This document shows, in pieces, positions 16,101 through 25,552 of a stretch of DNA of 41,577 nt. This stretch comes from Bacteroidales bacterium. Its GTDB lineage: Bacteria > Bacteroidota > Bacteroidia > Bacteroidales > Muribaculaceae. Made by a program: the position numbers and the translations under genes. Position 1 is the stretch's first letter, and every line of letters starts with the position of its first letter. The stretch spans positions 1-41,577 of the forward strand of contig JAJPXC010000168.1 of the NCBI GenBank assembly GCA_021205635.1, given 5' to 3'. Under the pieces are notes generated by a model. That model ran no database searches. It saw only the letters and a list, made by a program, of their open reading frames with translations, and was not told where the DNA came from.

Positions 16101-17900
16101 TTAATAACCAGTGTTTTGGGTGAGTTTCTTATTGACGTCAATCTCGCTCTGCGGGATGGGCAACTGGTAATGCTTGGTGGAGATGTTCTCGGGCGCTCCG
16201 GGGGTGACGATGTTGCGCTCGGTGGCCGAGATAAACGGGTTGTAGATTCTCCACATCTGCATCTGGGAGATGAGCTTGCCACGGCGCACGAGGTCGCACC
16301 AGCGGTCGGTACCCTCGCCCACGAGCTCGCGAGCGCGCTCATTAAGGATCTCGTTGCGCATAGCCTCGTAGTCGCTACCGTAGTTGTAGTATTCCGAGGC
16401 CTCGCGGATACCGTCGTAGACGTAGCCGAAGAAACCGGGGCGCCAGTCGGGCACGCATTGGCGGTTGAGGTTGGTGTACTGAGTTTTCAGGCTGCGGGGC
16501 AGCGGGTCTTCATGGATAATCCCTTCGTTGGCCACACGGGCGCGTTTGCGCACGAGGTTGACCGCATCATAGGCGCTGGCGATCGACGTCCCTGTAAAGT
16601 CGGTGCCTGATGTTGCATTGTAGGAGCCGGGTGACTGATGCACCTCATTATAAGCCTCGGCGAAGATCAGCAGCACGTCGGCGTAACGCAGCAACGGCTC
16701 ATCCATGCCGAAATTAGTGTAATTATAGGAGCCTGAATCGGCCAGGGGGTAGCGGCGGAATTTGCCGATACACCACTGTACCCAGTTGTCGTTCTCGGTG
16801 GCCTCGGACAGTTTTTGGTCGGAGCGGGTGTCCCAGTAGCAGGTGTAATCCCATCCCCACAGGTTGCCGTCGTCGAGCAGCTGCACGCGGGGGCAGTTCC
16901 ACAGGCGCCTCACCGAGTCGCTGGGCTCGTACATCATGCGGTGGAAATCGGAGCTGGAGATATTGTCCCACGATCCGCCGAGATCTTGGTTGCCGCGGAT
17001 GCCGAAGTACATGCCCGTCCAGGTGCCGGTGTTGTCGCCGGTGAGACCTTCGATGCAAAACATCACCTCGCTCTGGGCGCTTTCGCGGGTCTTGGCGTTG
17101 AACACGTCGGGGTAGTAGGGGGTCAAGGAATAAAGACCCGATTGGATCACGGCTTGGGCGTTCTCCATGGCCAACCGATAGTTGTCGGCTGCAGTGCCAA
17201 GCACCTCCTGTCCGTCACGGTCGGCCACGGAGCCAAGCCACAAGTATACTTTGGAAAGGAAACCCTGAGCGGCCTCGCAAGTCATGCGGCCGTATTGGTA
17301 GCCGTTGTCGGTGTCGCCCTTGTGCATCGACTTCTCGATGCAGTAGGTGAAGTCGTCGATGATCTGCTGGAACACCTCGGCCTTGGGCGTGCGCTCCACC
17401 TCGAGATTCTCGAGCGTGGTGTACTGGTGCACGATCAGGGGCACGTCGCCAAACCATCTCACGAGGTCGAAGTACAACATTGCTCTAACGCCGCGAGCCT
17501 GGGCCACGTAACGCTCCCAGTTGTCGATATTCTCGCTGTTCTCAGTCACGTTGTCGATTACCACGTTGCAATCCTTGATCACCGAGTAGTGACCCTGCCA
17601 CATCGTGGCGATGGCGTAGTTGTCGGTGCCGTAGGTGAAGTTGCTAAGGCCACTGCCCTCGTCCCAGGTGGCGCGCTTGAGCAGGTCGTTGGGTATCTGC
17701 TTGATCTCGTATCCGGTCACGTCGCTTCCGGCCAGGTTGCGATACATGCCGTTGAGGGCTTGGCTTGCGTTCTGCTCGCTCTCGAAGAAACCTTCGGAGG
17801 TGACGATGTCCTTGGGCTCCTCCTCGAGGAAATCGGAGCATGCGGCCAACGGAGCCACGGCCGCCACGAGTGCTATTTTTGCTGTTTTGGAAAGATTCAT
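16101..17900 (-). CDS. susD: SusD/RagB family outer-membrane glycan-binding lipoprotein
   Basis: A 599-residue lipoprotein with lipidation at Cys21 (APLAACSDFLEEEP). It has the SusD/RagB hallmarks: N-terminal FLEEEPKDIVTSEGFF, the helical tetratricopeptide-like segments (NWERYVAQARGVRAMLYFDLVRWFGDVPL), and the C-terminal ILNERARELVGEGTDRWCDLVRRGKL followed by YQLPIPQSEIDVN. It forms the lid on the SusC transporter and captures glycan at the cell surface. It starts 23 bases after susC and is clearly cotranscribed. Aromatic residues in the central loops could bind sugar, but which sugar cannot be read from sequence. The gene symbol denotes the family, not starch specificity. Confidence 0.96.
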   Translation of the reverse strand: MNLSKTAKIALVAAVAPLAACSDFLEEEPKDIVTSEGFFESEQNASQALNGMYRNLAGSDVTGYEIKQIPNDLLKRATWDEGSGLSNFTYGTDNYAIATMWQGHYSVIKDCNVVIDNVTENSENIDNWERYVAQARGVRAMLYFDLVRWFGDVPLIVHQYTTLENLEVERTPKAEVFQQIIDDFTYCIEKSMHKGDTDNGYQYGRMTCEAAQGFLSKVYLWLGSVADRDGQEVLGTAADNYRLAMENAQAVIQSGLYSLTPYYPDVFNAKTRESAQSEVMFCIEGLTGDNTGTWTGMYFGIRGNQDLGGSWDNISSSDFHRMMYEPSDSVRRLWNCPRVQLLDDGNLWGWDYTCYWDTRSDQKLSEATENDNWVQWCIGKFRRYPLADSGSYNYTNFGMDEPLLRYADVLLIFAEAYNEVHQSPGSYNATSGTDFTGTSIASAYDAVNLVRKRARVANEGIIHEDPLPRSLKTQYTNLNRQCVPDWRPGFFGYVYDGIREASEYYNYGSDYEAMRNEILNERARELVGEGTDRWCDLVRRGKLISQMQMWRIYNPFISATERNIVTPGAPENISTKHYQLPIPQSEIDVNKKLTQNTGY

Positions 17901-17923
17901 GATTGTTGTCGTTTTGGCTGTGA

Positions 17924-20900
17924 TTAGAAACCTACTTCAAATGAAAGGGATACCGAGCGGGGGCGCGGATAGGGACTCATGTCCAGGCCCGGGGCTATGC
18001 GGGTGATGGTACCCCAGCCGGTGTTGGCCTCGGGATCGAAGCCCGAGTACTTGGTCCATGTCCACAGGTTGCTGGCCGTAAGCACCACACGCAGCTTGGA
18101 GAGGTTAATCGGGCGTATCCACTTGGTGGGGAAGGTGTAACCGAGCGACAATGTCTGCAGGCGCAGGAACGAGCCGTCCTCCACGAGGTCGCTACGCATC
18201 ACGCCCTCGCTCCAGGTGCCGGCGCCGCTCAGCGGGAAGTTCTGGTCGGTTGCATCGGTGTTCCACACCTTGCCGTAGATGCTCTCCATGATGTTATTGA
18301 TCGAGGTGGAGCCTTGCAGGTAGTAGGCGTTGCCGTTGATCACGTCGTTGCCGTAGCTCCACATGAAGAAGAAGTAGAGGTCGAAGCCTTTCCAGGTGAA
18401 GGTATTGCCGATACCGCCCGTGTGCTTGGGGTTGACGTTGGCGATGGGCACTCGGTCGTTGGAATCGATGATGCCGTCGCCGTTGACGTCCACCACCTTA
18501 AGCTCGCCAAGGCTGAGGTTGGAGCCGGGATAGCCGTTAGCAATCTCGTTGTCGTTGTTGTAAACGCCGTCGGTAAGATAGCCGTAATAAACACCCACAG
18601 GCTCGCCCACGCGCAGCACCACGTCGGAGGTAATCTTGGAGTTAAGACCACGATCGTAGAACTGCTGGAACTGGTCGGTGTCGAGCTTCAGGATCTTGTT
18701 GCGGTACATCGAGATGTTGAAATCGGTGGTCCAGGTGAAGTCGCCGCGCAGCCAGTTGGCCGTGAGTTGCAGCTCCAAGCCTTTGTTTTCGAGCGATCCG
18801 GCGTTCTTCCACGCGCTTTCGTAGCCCGAGGTTGATGGGATGTTGACGTTGAGCAGCATGTCGTCGACGCGCTTGTAGTAGAGGTCGCCGGTGAGTTGCA
18901 GGCGGTTGCGCCAGATGGCGATGTCGAAGCCCACGTTGTACTGCTTTTGGCTCTCCCATTTCAGGTCGTTGTTGGTCATGTTGGTGGAGTAGCGGCCGAT
19001 CTCCACGGTGGAGCCGTTGTATACCACCTTGTTGGTGGCCAGTTGCGAAAGCGACTGATAAGAGGGGATCTGGTTGTTACCGGTCATGCCGAAGCTGGCG
19101 CGCAAGCGCAGGTTGTCGATGAAGTCGACGTCACGCAGGAACTCCTCTTGGGAGGCTCGCCAAGCCAACGACACGGCGGGGAAGTAACCCCACTTGTTGT
19201 TCTTGCCAAACTTCGACGAGCCGTCGGCGCGTATCGAGGCGTTGAGGATATAGCGGTTGTCGTAGGTGTAGGTAGCGCGACCGATCCACGAGAGCATCTT
19301 GTTGCTGTCGTAGGTGTAGGTGGGCGCGTAGGCTACCAAGGCCGAGTTGATGCCGTAGATGCCGTTGGACATGTCCTCATAGTTGGTGGCGTAGTCGTAA
19401 AGGTAGTTCATCCACCACTTGCTGGCCTCGAAGGCACCCATGACGGTGAACGCGTGCGGGCCGATGGTGCGGTTGTACTGCAAGCGGGCTTCCCACACCC
19501 ACGAGTTCTCCTCGCGGTTGCCCACCTCCATGCGGCCTTGCTCCGATTGGCCAAACCACGTGTCATCGCCCCACTCGCGGGTTGATCTCACCTGATAGCG
19601 ACGGTAGGAGCCGCTGGTGGTGAAGTTGAGGCCGTTGATGATGTTCCACGACAGCCACAGGTTGCCGTTCAACTCGTCGTAGCGGTTGTTGATGTCCACC
19701 TGCTCCACCGCCACCAACGGGCTCATGATGTTGACGTTGTTGTAGTTCATAATATCCGAAAAACCAGGATAGTAGAGGAACGGCGAGCGCTGAAGGGCAT
19801 TGAGCATGATACCCGATTGCGACCAGTCGCTCGTGGGATTGTGGTCCTTAGAGGTTGAGAAACTGAGGTTGGTGCCGAACGACACGTTATTGCTAACCGT
19901 CTGCTGCAGGTTAAGGCGCGAGGTGAAGCGGTCGAATTTGCTACGGCGGATCAAGCCCGTATTGTTCATGTAGCTGGCCGAGAACATATAGTTGGTGCCA
20001 CCTGAGCCGCCGCTCACCTGGGCATTGATCTCGTATTTCTTTGCCGTTTGCAGGATCTCGTCAAGCCAGTTGTGCACGCTGGGGTCGTTCCAGCCCTCGG
20101 TGTCGATCACGTTTTGCCAAAAATCTATCACGTTCTGGGTGCCGTAGGTGCCGTAGTTCAGCATTTTATGGGCATATTCCTCGGGGGAAAGCACTTTAAG
20201 CTTGTTGGTGGGCTTGAAGTCGATGCCACCGGTGAGCTGGATGGTGAATTTGGGCTTGGTGTTGGCCTCGCCTTTCTTGGTGGTGATGAGCACCACGCCG
20301 TTGGAGCCTTTGGCACCGTAGATAGCCGCTGCGGCAGCGTCCTTCAGCACCTCAATCGACTCAATGTCAGAGGGATTAAGTCCGAGCAAGGGGTTGTTGG
20401 ACACGTCGCTGCTTTCGCCGGCTTCCATGATAGGCATTGGCACACCGTCGATCACAAACAGCGGCTGGGTGCCACCGGCGATGGAGTTGACGCCGCGCAT
20501 GCGGAATTGCACGCTGCCCGACAGCGATCCGTCGGATTGCATAATCTGCAAGCCGCTCACCTTACCTTGCAGAGCCTCAAGAGTTTGCGTCGAGCCGGTC
20601 TTGGCTAGCTCTTCCATGTTTACCGAGCTAATCGCCGTGGCGATGTCGCTCTTTTTCTGCGAACCGTAGCCTACGACCACCACTTCGTCCATGACGTTGC
20701 TCGCGGGATCCATAACTACTGTAAGGGATTTGTCGGCCGACGTGATCTCCACCTCTTTGGGGCGGTATCCCACGTAGCTCACTTTCAACTTGTCGCCCAC
20801 GCGGGCCGAAACGGTGAACTGCCCGTCGTTGTCGGACACCACAGTGGTTTTTGTACCTTCCACCGTGATGGCCGCTCCCGGCAGGGTCTCGCCGGTTTCG

Positions 20901-20992
20901 TCAATCACTTTTCCACTGATGGTCACGTTCTGGCCTTGCAGAGCCGCGACCGCCGAAAAGAAAATTATTACCAGAAGCAATCTGATTTTCAT
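17924..20992 (-). CDS. susC: SusC/RagA TonB-dependent outer-membrane transporter
   Basis: A 1022-residue TonB-linked receptor and the first gene of the PUL operon. After a signal peptide (1-21) come a carboxypeptidase-regulatory-like domain (about 23-110, GKVIDETGETLPGAAITVEGT), the SusC-specific segment DEVVVVGYGSQKKSDI, and a plug domain (ALQGKVSGLQI, FRMRGVNSI, LFVIDGVPMP, SIEVLKDAAAAAIYGAKGSNGVVLITTK). The barrel ends SVSLSFEVGF with the usual terminal Phe. It imports oligosaccharides using TonB/ExbBD energy supplied from elsewhere. It lacks the extra STN domain that couples some SusC proteins to anti-sigma factors, which agrees with control by the HTCS instead. A TAATTTTG box lies 65 bases upstream. 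Confidence 0.97.
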   Translation of the reverse strand: MKIRLLLVIIFFSAVAALQGQNVTISGKVIDETGETLPGAAITVEGTKTTVVSDNDGQFTVSARVGDKLKVSYVGYRPKEVEITSADKSLTVVMDPASNVMDEVVVVGYGSQKKSDIATAISSVNMEELAKTGSTQTLEALQGKVSGLQIMQSDGSLSGSVQFRMRGVNSIAGGTQPLFVIDGVPMPIMEAGESSDVSNNPLLGLNPSDIESIEVLKDAAAAAIYGAKGSNGVVLITTKKGEANTKPKFTIQLTGGIDFKPTNKLKVLSPEEYAHKMLNYGTYGTQNVIDFWQNVIDTEGWNDPSVHNWLDEILQTAKKYEINAQVSGGSGGTNYMFSASYMNNTGLIRRSKFDRFTSRLNLQQTVSNNVSFGTNLSFSTSKDHNPTSDWSQSGIMLNALQRSPFLYYPGFSDIMNYNNVNIMSPLVAVEQVDINNRYDELNGNLWLSWNIINGLNFTTSGSYRRYQVRSTREWGDDTWFGQSEQGRMEVGNREENSWVWEARLQYNRTIGPHAFTVMGAFEASKWWMNYLYDYATNYEDMSNGIYGINSALVAYAPTYTYDSNKMLSWIGRATYTYDNRYILNASIRADGSSKFGKNNKWGYFPAVSLAWRASQEEFLRDVDFIDNLRLRASFGMTGNNQIPSYQSLSQLATNKVVYNGSTVEIGRYSTNMTNNDLKWESQKQYNVGFDIAIWRNRLQLTGDLYYKRVDDMLLNVNIPSTSGYESAWKNAGSLENKGLELQLTANWLRGDFTWTTDFNISMYRNKILKLDTDQFQQFYDRGLNSKITSDVVLRVGEPVGVYYGYLTDGVYNNDNEIANGYPGSNLSLGELKVVDVNGDGIIDSNDRVPIANVNPKHTGGIGNTFTWKGFDLYFFFMWSYGNDVINGNAYYLQGSTSINNIMESIYGKVWNTDATDQNFPLSGAGTWSEGVMRSDLVEDGSFLRLQTLSLGYTFPTKWIRPINLSKLRVVLTASNLWTWTKYSGFDPEANTGWGTITRIAPGLDMSPYPRPRSVSLSFEVGF

Positions 20993-21056
20993 GGATGATT
21001 GGTGTTTTGAGTTATAATGCGTGAATGTTTAAAATTGGTGGGGAATAATCCCGCTA

Positions 21057-21064
21057 CAAAATTA
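21057..21064 (-). promoter_or_regulatory. Candidate -7 box for susC
   Basis: The minus strand reads TAATTTTG, a full match to TAnnTTTG, 65 bases before the susC ATG. No TTTG lies at the usual 19-21 base spacing (the nearest is 10 bases away), which would fit a promoter that needs the HTCS activator. Confidence 0.4.
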
Positions 21065-21366
21065 CATCCGCATCCAAAAATCGCGTTATCCCTTAATACA
21101 TATAATTTAACCAAGTGTATACACCGCTGTTAATCAGGTGATTAAATCGGATTTTTTGGCATTGGGTATCCGTTTGTACAAGGTTGACGTTTCGCAAAGT
21201 TAACACTTTTTTTCTATACCTCTCGCTAATAATTATTTTATTTCCAGGGAATTATCCTGGTATCCAAAATATTGTCCGGAGGGTGATAAAATTCGGCCAA
21301 ATTCAAGAATTTACGCTTGGTCAAATCTTTGTGAAAAATAGGCAACATGTCGCGGATTCCCCTCCT

Positions 21367-21374
21367 TACCTTTG
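21367..21374 (+). promoter_or_regulatory. -7 box for the 1232-residue secreted protein gene
   Basis: TACCTTTG matches the TAnnTTTG consensus and lies 50 bases before the chosen ATG at 21425. A clear -33 TTTG at normal spacing is not seen; the nearest is at 21328-21331. The box falls inside the upstream extension of the open frame, which supports the later ATG. Confidence 0.5.
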
Positions 21375-21424
21375 CGGCATCGAACGCTCACATTATAAAT
21401 AAGCTATTAAATTTATCCTTGATC

Positions 21425-24400
21425 ATGAGAAAATCAAAGAACACCTTGACGATTCTCGCCGTGCTCCTGATGGCTACCACGATTACGGTGGCCCAGGCTT
21501 TCACCGATGGCACGACCAGCCCCACCCGGCTTCCCGCTTCTCCTAAATCCATCCTTGACTCTTCCACTACTATCTATGATAACGCCGATGGCTTCGCAAT
21601 CTCAGAGTGGAAGAGCGACGTTGACCACGGAATCCAGCTCACCGCCGCTACATTTGACGATGTCACTATCCTTACCGGAAAGTGCATCTATATATATGGT
21701 CATCGGACGGAAGAAACCGGTGATGACGGATATACCAAGTGGGCTGGCCTCACGGCCCATCTCGACCACTGGGAAGAATCAACAACCACGTATTTTATTA
21801 ATAGTGAGAGCTTTGACGATACCAAAGGCTATTTCGTGACATCCAAAATTTCAGCCACCGATGCCTTAGCCCTCCAATCCTACGGTATGTGGATCATCGG
21901 CGAAAACTTCACTGTTACTCAGATTGTTGTAGGCCCCGCTTCCGACGCTGATGACGAAGAAGACGACGATTCCGACAACCCCTGCACCTTCACTACCACC
22001 TTTACCATCAAGGACTTCACCGATGATCCCATCTCTTTCACCGATTGGGAAACCTACGAGGATCTCCAACTTACGGCCGAGGACCTGGCCGTGCCCAACC
22101 TCGATGCCCATGGCTACTACCTCGTAGTCTATGTCACCAAAACCGAGGACGTTACAGATTGGGCCGGCATCCAGATGACCAACCCTAATGAGGTGTGGAC
22201 CGACAGTGGCGACAACTCCAATTTCTACTATCCAATAGGCTACCGATATACCACTACTTCCGGCACTGTCACGGTCGACGAGAATACCTCAATTGTAATC
22301 CTCGACTTTAACGATTCCGACTTGATGTCGACAGTCCTCGCCAACGGCGTAACCATCAACGGCATCAACATCACCGTCACCAAGGTAACACTCGAAATCA
22401 CCGACTACTGCCACGTCAACTCCTTCTACAACCCCCACAACACCGACCTTTACCTGATGGGCGATTTCAACAACTACTCCGCCAACGACGACTGGAAATT
22501 CGTCGCTACCGACGATGAGAATGTGATCGCCTTCACCTCCCAGCACACCCTGTCGATCGACCGATACCTCAAGGTGGCCAACGACGATTTCTACTATATG
22601 TTCAACTTCGGCTGGGACCGCACCGACGACGAGATCTACAAAATCACTCTCGACAATCTGTCGGAATACGTCGAAGGCACCGACTATCACCACAACACGG
22701 CTTTCAAAGACGCCGACGGCTACACCCACGTCCTCGCCCCGATGGTCGCATCCAAGTTCACCGGCGACGACGTGCAGTCGCTCTGCTTAGGCTTCACAGT
22801 GCCCCGGGGCAGCCAGTTCCGCTTCCACACCGACGACAATTGGCTCGAGATCATCCTCGCTCCCTGGGACCAAGGCCACACTTGGTACATCACCGGCTCC
22901 ACCTTCCCCTCAACTGAACAGACTCCTTTTTGCAGCGATGATATCGTAAGCAACACCCAGACTCCCTTCGTGGACTACGGCAACGGGATCTACGTGTACA
23001 AATGCCCATCGGAGCTGGCTGGCGAAAACACCGTATGGTACGTCCACGACACCGAATTTGTCTACGCTTCCTACCCCACCACCGAGTACGGCAACCAATG
23101 CCCCATCGCCAAGAACGAGGGCGACGAACTGATGGAGAACGCCGACGGCAGCTTCCTCACCTCGGGTGCTGATAACGTGTGGGTAGTGCTCGACACCAAC
23201 GATTTCAAGATCTACGTGATCGGTAAAGAACCTGTCAACCACAACGCCCAGTCGCTCCAACTCCTGAAGATTACTGCCGAGGCTGTAACAATTGGCGACT
23301 ACACCCTCGCGAAGGACGACTACATCACCTACGATGGCGGCACATCCTACTACAAGCTGTCGGTGGGCACCGATTCCTATAACTTTACCCCTATCGATGC
23401 CCCGGCAACAGCCAAATTCCTCTCTGGCAGCCGCGACTGCTATCAATGGACTTCCGACTGCTTCGTCAACGCACTCGATCTCGAGGAGCTTAATACGGCG
23501 ATTGACAACAGCTCTAACAACAACTTGAAGTTCCTGCGCGACGAGGATTACGCTGGTGCCGACATCCATTCGGTTTACCTCAAAGCAGGCGAGGCCTCCA
23601 CGGATGATACCGCCGTTGACGCCGCTACGCTTGCCACCACCGCCACCAAGGCTCTCCCCTTCTACGTTGATGCCGATGAGACAGCTACCGCTCTTGGCTA
23701 CGGCGCGATAATGTCCCGCCTGGGCAATCTCGCAAGCGGCCAATATGCATCCCACGCCTATTACAACGTCTACACCACCAGCGCCGACGCTGCGACTTAC
23801 GAACTTGGCGAGCGCCACGGTGTGGCCTCTACCACCTTCGCTCCGGAAATGCCCAAGCCCTACAACTTTTCCTACTTCTACCGCTTGGGTCAGCCCACCA
23901 AGGACATGGCCAAAGAGTACCCCCTGGCCGACTACTTGAAATTTGACGTCACCTCCACTATCCCCGGTCACACCGAGGACGAGGCCCGCTCGGTTCTCAT
24001 CAAGCCTGAGAACCTCACCCCCCGCACCCTCGACTGCGTCATCACCTTCCAGCAGCCCAACGTCACCGCCGAAATTCTCACCCGCTACGACATTTACTAC
24101 ACCGTCGATGTCACTTCCAACGACGATGAGATCGGCACCATCTCCACCGGCACGTTCTACGACGATTGCACCACCACGACCGACGACGTCTATGAGTTTG
24201 TGATCGAAAACGTGCATCCCTCCAAGGATTACTACCCCACCTTCCGCGTCATCGACACTCAGTACCGCCGCCGTTCCGATACCGACTATAGCCTTGCCGC
24301 CACCTACGGCTCGGTAGCCACAGTCGAGGCCAAGAACACCACCCTGCGCGTCAACGGCGAGATGAAGACCCTCAACATGGGCCTCTGCTACGGCGATGAT

Positions 24401-25123
24401 CCCGATGTGGTAGGCTGGGTATACTACGGCCACACCGACTTCACCGATCCCGGCGACCAGATCGCTAATGCCCACCAGCACGAGTACACCGAGGACGACA
24501 ACGACGACATCGAGGGCGCTTCCGTAACCAACGAATCCTCCCGCTCCGGCTCTCTGATGCTCGAGCCGGTATTCTACCACGTCGAGACCGTGATTCCCGA
24601 CCAAAGCTACTACTTCAGCCATCCCTATCTGGCCAAGCACGACCATGGCACCGGCGACACGGATGAGGACGAGCTCATTGGTACCTGCGTGGCTCACGAT
24701 GCCCCAATCGGTTACACCCCAACCTTATACTTCACCCCCGTGTACATCTTCTCCCGCACCGCCTCCGTGGCCTCCAACGAGTTTCTCACCAACCTCACCC
24801 GCGCATCCAACTCTATCGAGGATAACAAGACCGATTCCCCGCGCCTCACCACCAAGGAGGTCGACTCCAGCATCTACTACACCTACGACGGACACACTGT
24901 AGCCGACCTCAGCTCTGAGGACTACGTCGCGGTTGCCGGTGGATACACCACCCTCTCCACCCAGGGCACGATGAATACCACCGGAGTGGAGAACGTCAAA
25001 GCCTCCACCGTGGGCGAAACCCAGCAGTACTACAACCTCCAAGGCGTGCGTGTCGCCTCCCCAGTCAAGGGCCAGATCTACATCCTGCGCCAAGGCGACC
25101 GCGCCTACAAGATAAGATATTAA
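21425..25123 (+). CDS. Large secreted multidomain protein with CBM-like modules and sorting tail
   Basis: A 1232-residue exported protein of unknown function. I start at 21425 (MRKSKNTLTILAVLLMATT), which gives a signal peptide ending about AQA. The open frame runs back to 21347, but that part contains the -7 box. Residues about 30-165 and 175-335 resemble the PUL beta-sandwich module (GMWIIGENFTVTQIVVG; GVTINGINITVTKVTL), with an acidic linker DADDEEDDDSDN between them. From about residue 341, DLYLMGDFNNYSANDDW resembles the early-set sugar-binding fold of SusE/SusF or CBM48. Later segments look Ig- or fibronectin-like. The last about 30 residues (YYNLQGVRVAS to RAYKIRY) are a sorting-like tail. 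It is very rich in Asp, Thr and Tyr. Probably a cell-surface glycan-binding or adhesive protein. Confidence 0.75.
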   Translation: MRKSKNTLTILAVLLMATTITVAQAFTDGTTSPTRLPASPKSILDSSTTIYDNADGFAISEWKSDVDHGIQLTAATFDDVTILTGKCIYIYGHRTEETGDDGYTKWAGLTAHLDHWEESTTTYFINSESFDDTKGYFVTSKISATDALALQSYGMWIIGENFTVTQIVVGPASDADDEEDDDSDNPCTFTTTFTIKDFTDDPISFTDWETYEDLQLTAEDLAVPNLDAHGYYLVVYVTKTEDVTDWAGIQMTNPNEVWTDSGDNSNFYYPIGYRYTTTSGTVTVDENTSIVILDFNDSDLMSTVLANGVTINGINITVTKVTLEITDYCHVNSFYNPHNTDLYLMGDFNNYSANDDWKFVATDDENVIAFTSQHTLSIDRYLKVANDDFYYMFNFGWDRTDDEIYKITLDNLSEYVEGTDYHHNTAFKDADGYTHVLAPMVASKFTGDDVQSLCLGFTVPRGSQFRFHTDDNWLEIILAPWDQGHTWYITGSTFPSTEQTPFCSDDIVSNTQTPFVDYGNGIYVYKCPSELAGENTVWYVHDTEFVYASYPTTEYGNQCPIAKNEGDELMENADGSFLTSGADNVWVVLDTNDFKIYVIGKEPVNHNAQSLQLLKITAEAVTIGDYTLAKDDYITYDGGTSYYKLSVGTDSYNFTPIDAPATAKFLSGSRDCYQWTSDCFVNALDLEELNTAIDNSSNNNLKFLRDEDYAGADIHSVYLKAGEASTDDTAVDAATLATTATKALPFYVDADETATALGYGAIMSRLGNLASGQYASHAYYNVYTTSADAATYELGERHGVASTTFAPEMPKPYNFSYFYRLGQPTKDMAKEYPLADYLKFDVTSTIPGHTEDEARSVLIKPENLTPRTLDCVITFQQPNVTAEILTRYDIYYTVDVTSNDDEIGTISTGTFYDDCTTTTDDVYEFVIENVHPSKDYYPTFRVIDTQYRRRSDTDYSLAATYGSVATVEAKNTTLRVNGEMKTLNMGLCYGDDPDVVGWVYYGHTDFTDPGDQIANAHQHEYTEDDNDDIEGASVTNESSRSGSLMLEPVFYHVETVIPDQSYYFSHPYLAKHDHGTGDTDEDELIGTCVAHDAPIGYTPTLYFTPVYIFSRTASVASNEFLTNLTRASNSIEDNKTDSPRLTTKEVDSSIYYTYDGHTVADLSSEDYVAVAGGYTTLSTQGTMNTTGVENVKASTVGETQQYYNLQGVRVASPVKGQIYILRQGDRAYKIRY

Positions 25124-25299
25124 GCACTAAGGTTATAAATAGCACTTGAATAAGGTTTTGGGTTTGTTGATCAATTATATGTAAGATTCCTATCTATCCT
25201 TTTGCTCGTGAGAGTAACCCCGAAAAGCAACAAACTAAGAATGTAAGTAAGTAGAGTCTAATTCCTGAAAACGACCGGTCCCAACCCCGGTCAACCCAC

Positions 25300-25337
25300 A
25301 ATCCCCGAGAGCGTCCAGCGCTCCCGGGGATTCTATT
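25300..25337 (+). terminator. Terminator hairpin after the 1232-residue gene
   Basis: AATCCCCGAGAGCG (25300-25313) pairs with GCGCTCCCGGGGATT (25318-25332) with one mismatch around a 4-base loop, followed by a pyrimidine-rich stretch. It is about 180 bases past the stop, so the transcript has a long 3' end, or an earlier weaker terminator exists. Confidence 0.65.
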
Positions 25338-25520
25338 CCTCTCTACCTTAAATCCTAATAGATGCGCGTGATAGCTGCCGAAAACATTTTGAGTAACCTC
25401 AATTGTATATAGTACCAACTGCAACGTTTAGTGAAGAAGGGATACTGCTGTGCATCCCACAACCTTAAGGATGTTGGGTTTTAAATCGACAGGCATCGCT
25501 AAACGATTGTTGCTAAAATA

Positions 25521-25552
25521 TTTGGATGAGAGTACAAAAATTTATATATTTG
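25521..25552 (+). promoter_or_regulatory. Strong Bacteroidetes-type promoter
   Basis: TTTG (25521-25524), a 20-base spacer and TATATTTG (25545-25552) match the TTTG/TAnnTTTG promoter well. The expected start is near 25559. The first long frame downstream is the BspA-like signal peptide at 26004, giving a leader of about 445 bases or a separate small RNA. Confidence 0.65.

Larger units (their letters stand above)
20993..21424. other. Divergent regulatory region between the PUL and the 1232-residue gene
   Basis: About 430 bases with no gene, upstream of both susC (minus) and the large secreted-protein gene (plus). It is markedly AT-rich. It holds candidate -7 boxes for each direction and a small inverted repeat CCAGG/CCTGG around 21245-21262. 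HTCS binding sites would be expected here, but I cannot define one by eye. Confidence 0.6.

Noticed and set aside
15342..16610. Long plus-strand frame (422 codons) over the SGBP and the end of susD
   Set aside because: It is antisense to two clear genes and crosses their boundary; the composition is that of a reverse-frame shadow.
16815..17927. 370-codon plus-strand frame over susD
   Set aside because: Antisense shadow of a well-supported SusD gene with no protein family features.
22910..24697. 595-codon open frame antisense to the 1232-aa gene
   Set aside because: Val/Gly-rich translation with no domain or signal peptide, and it mirrors the GC-rich codon pattern of the sense gene. The sense frame has a signal peptide and recognisable modules.
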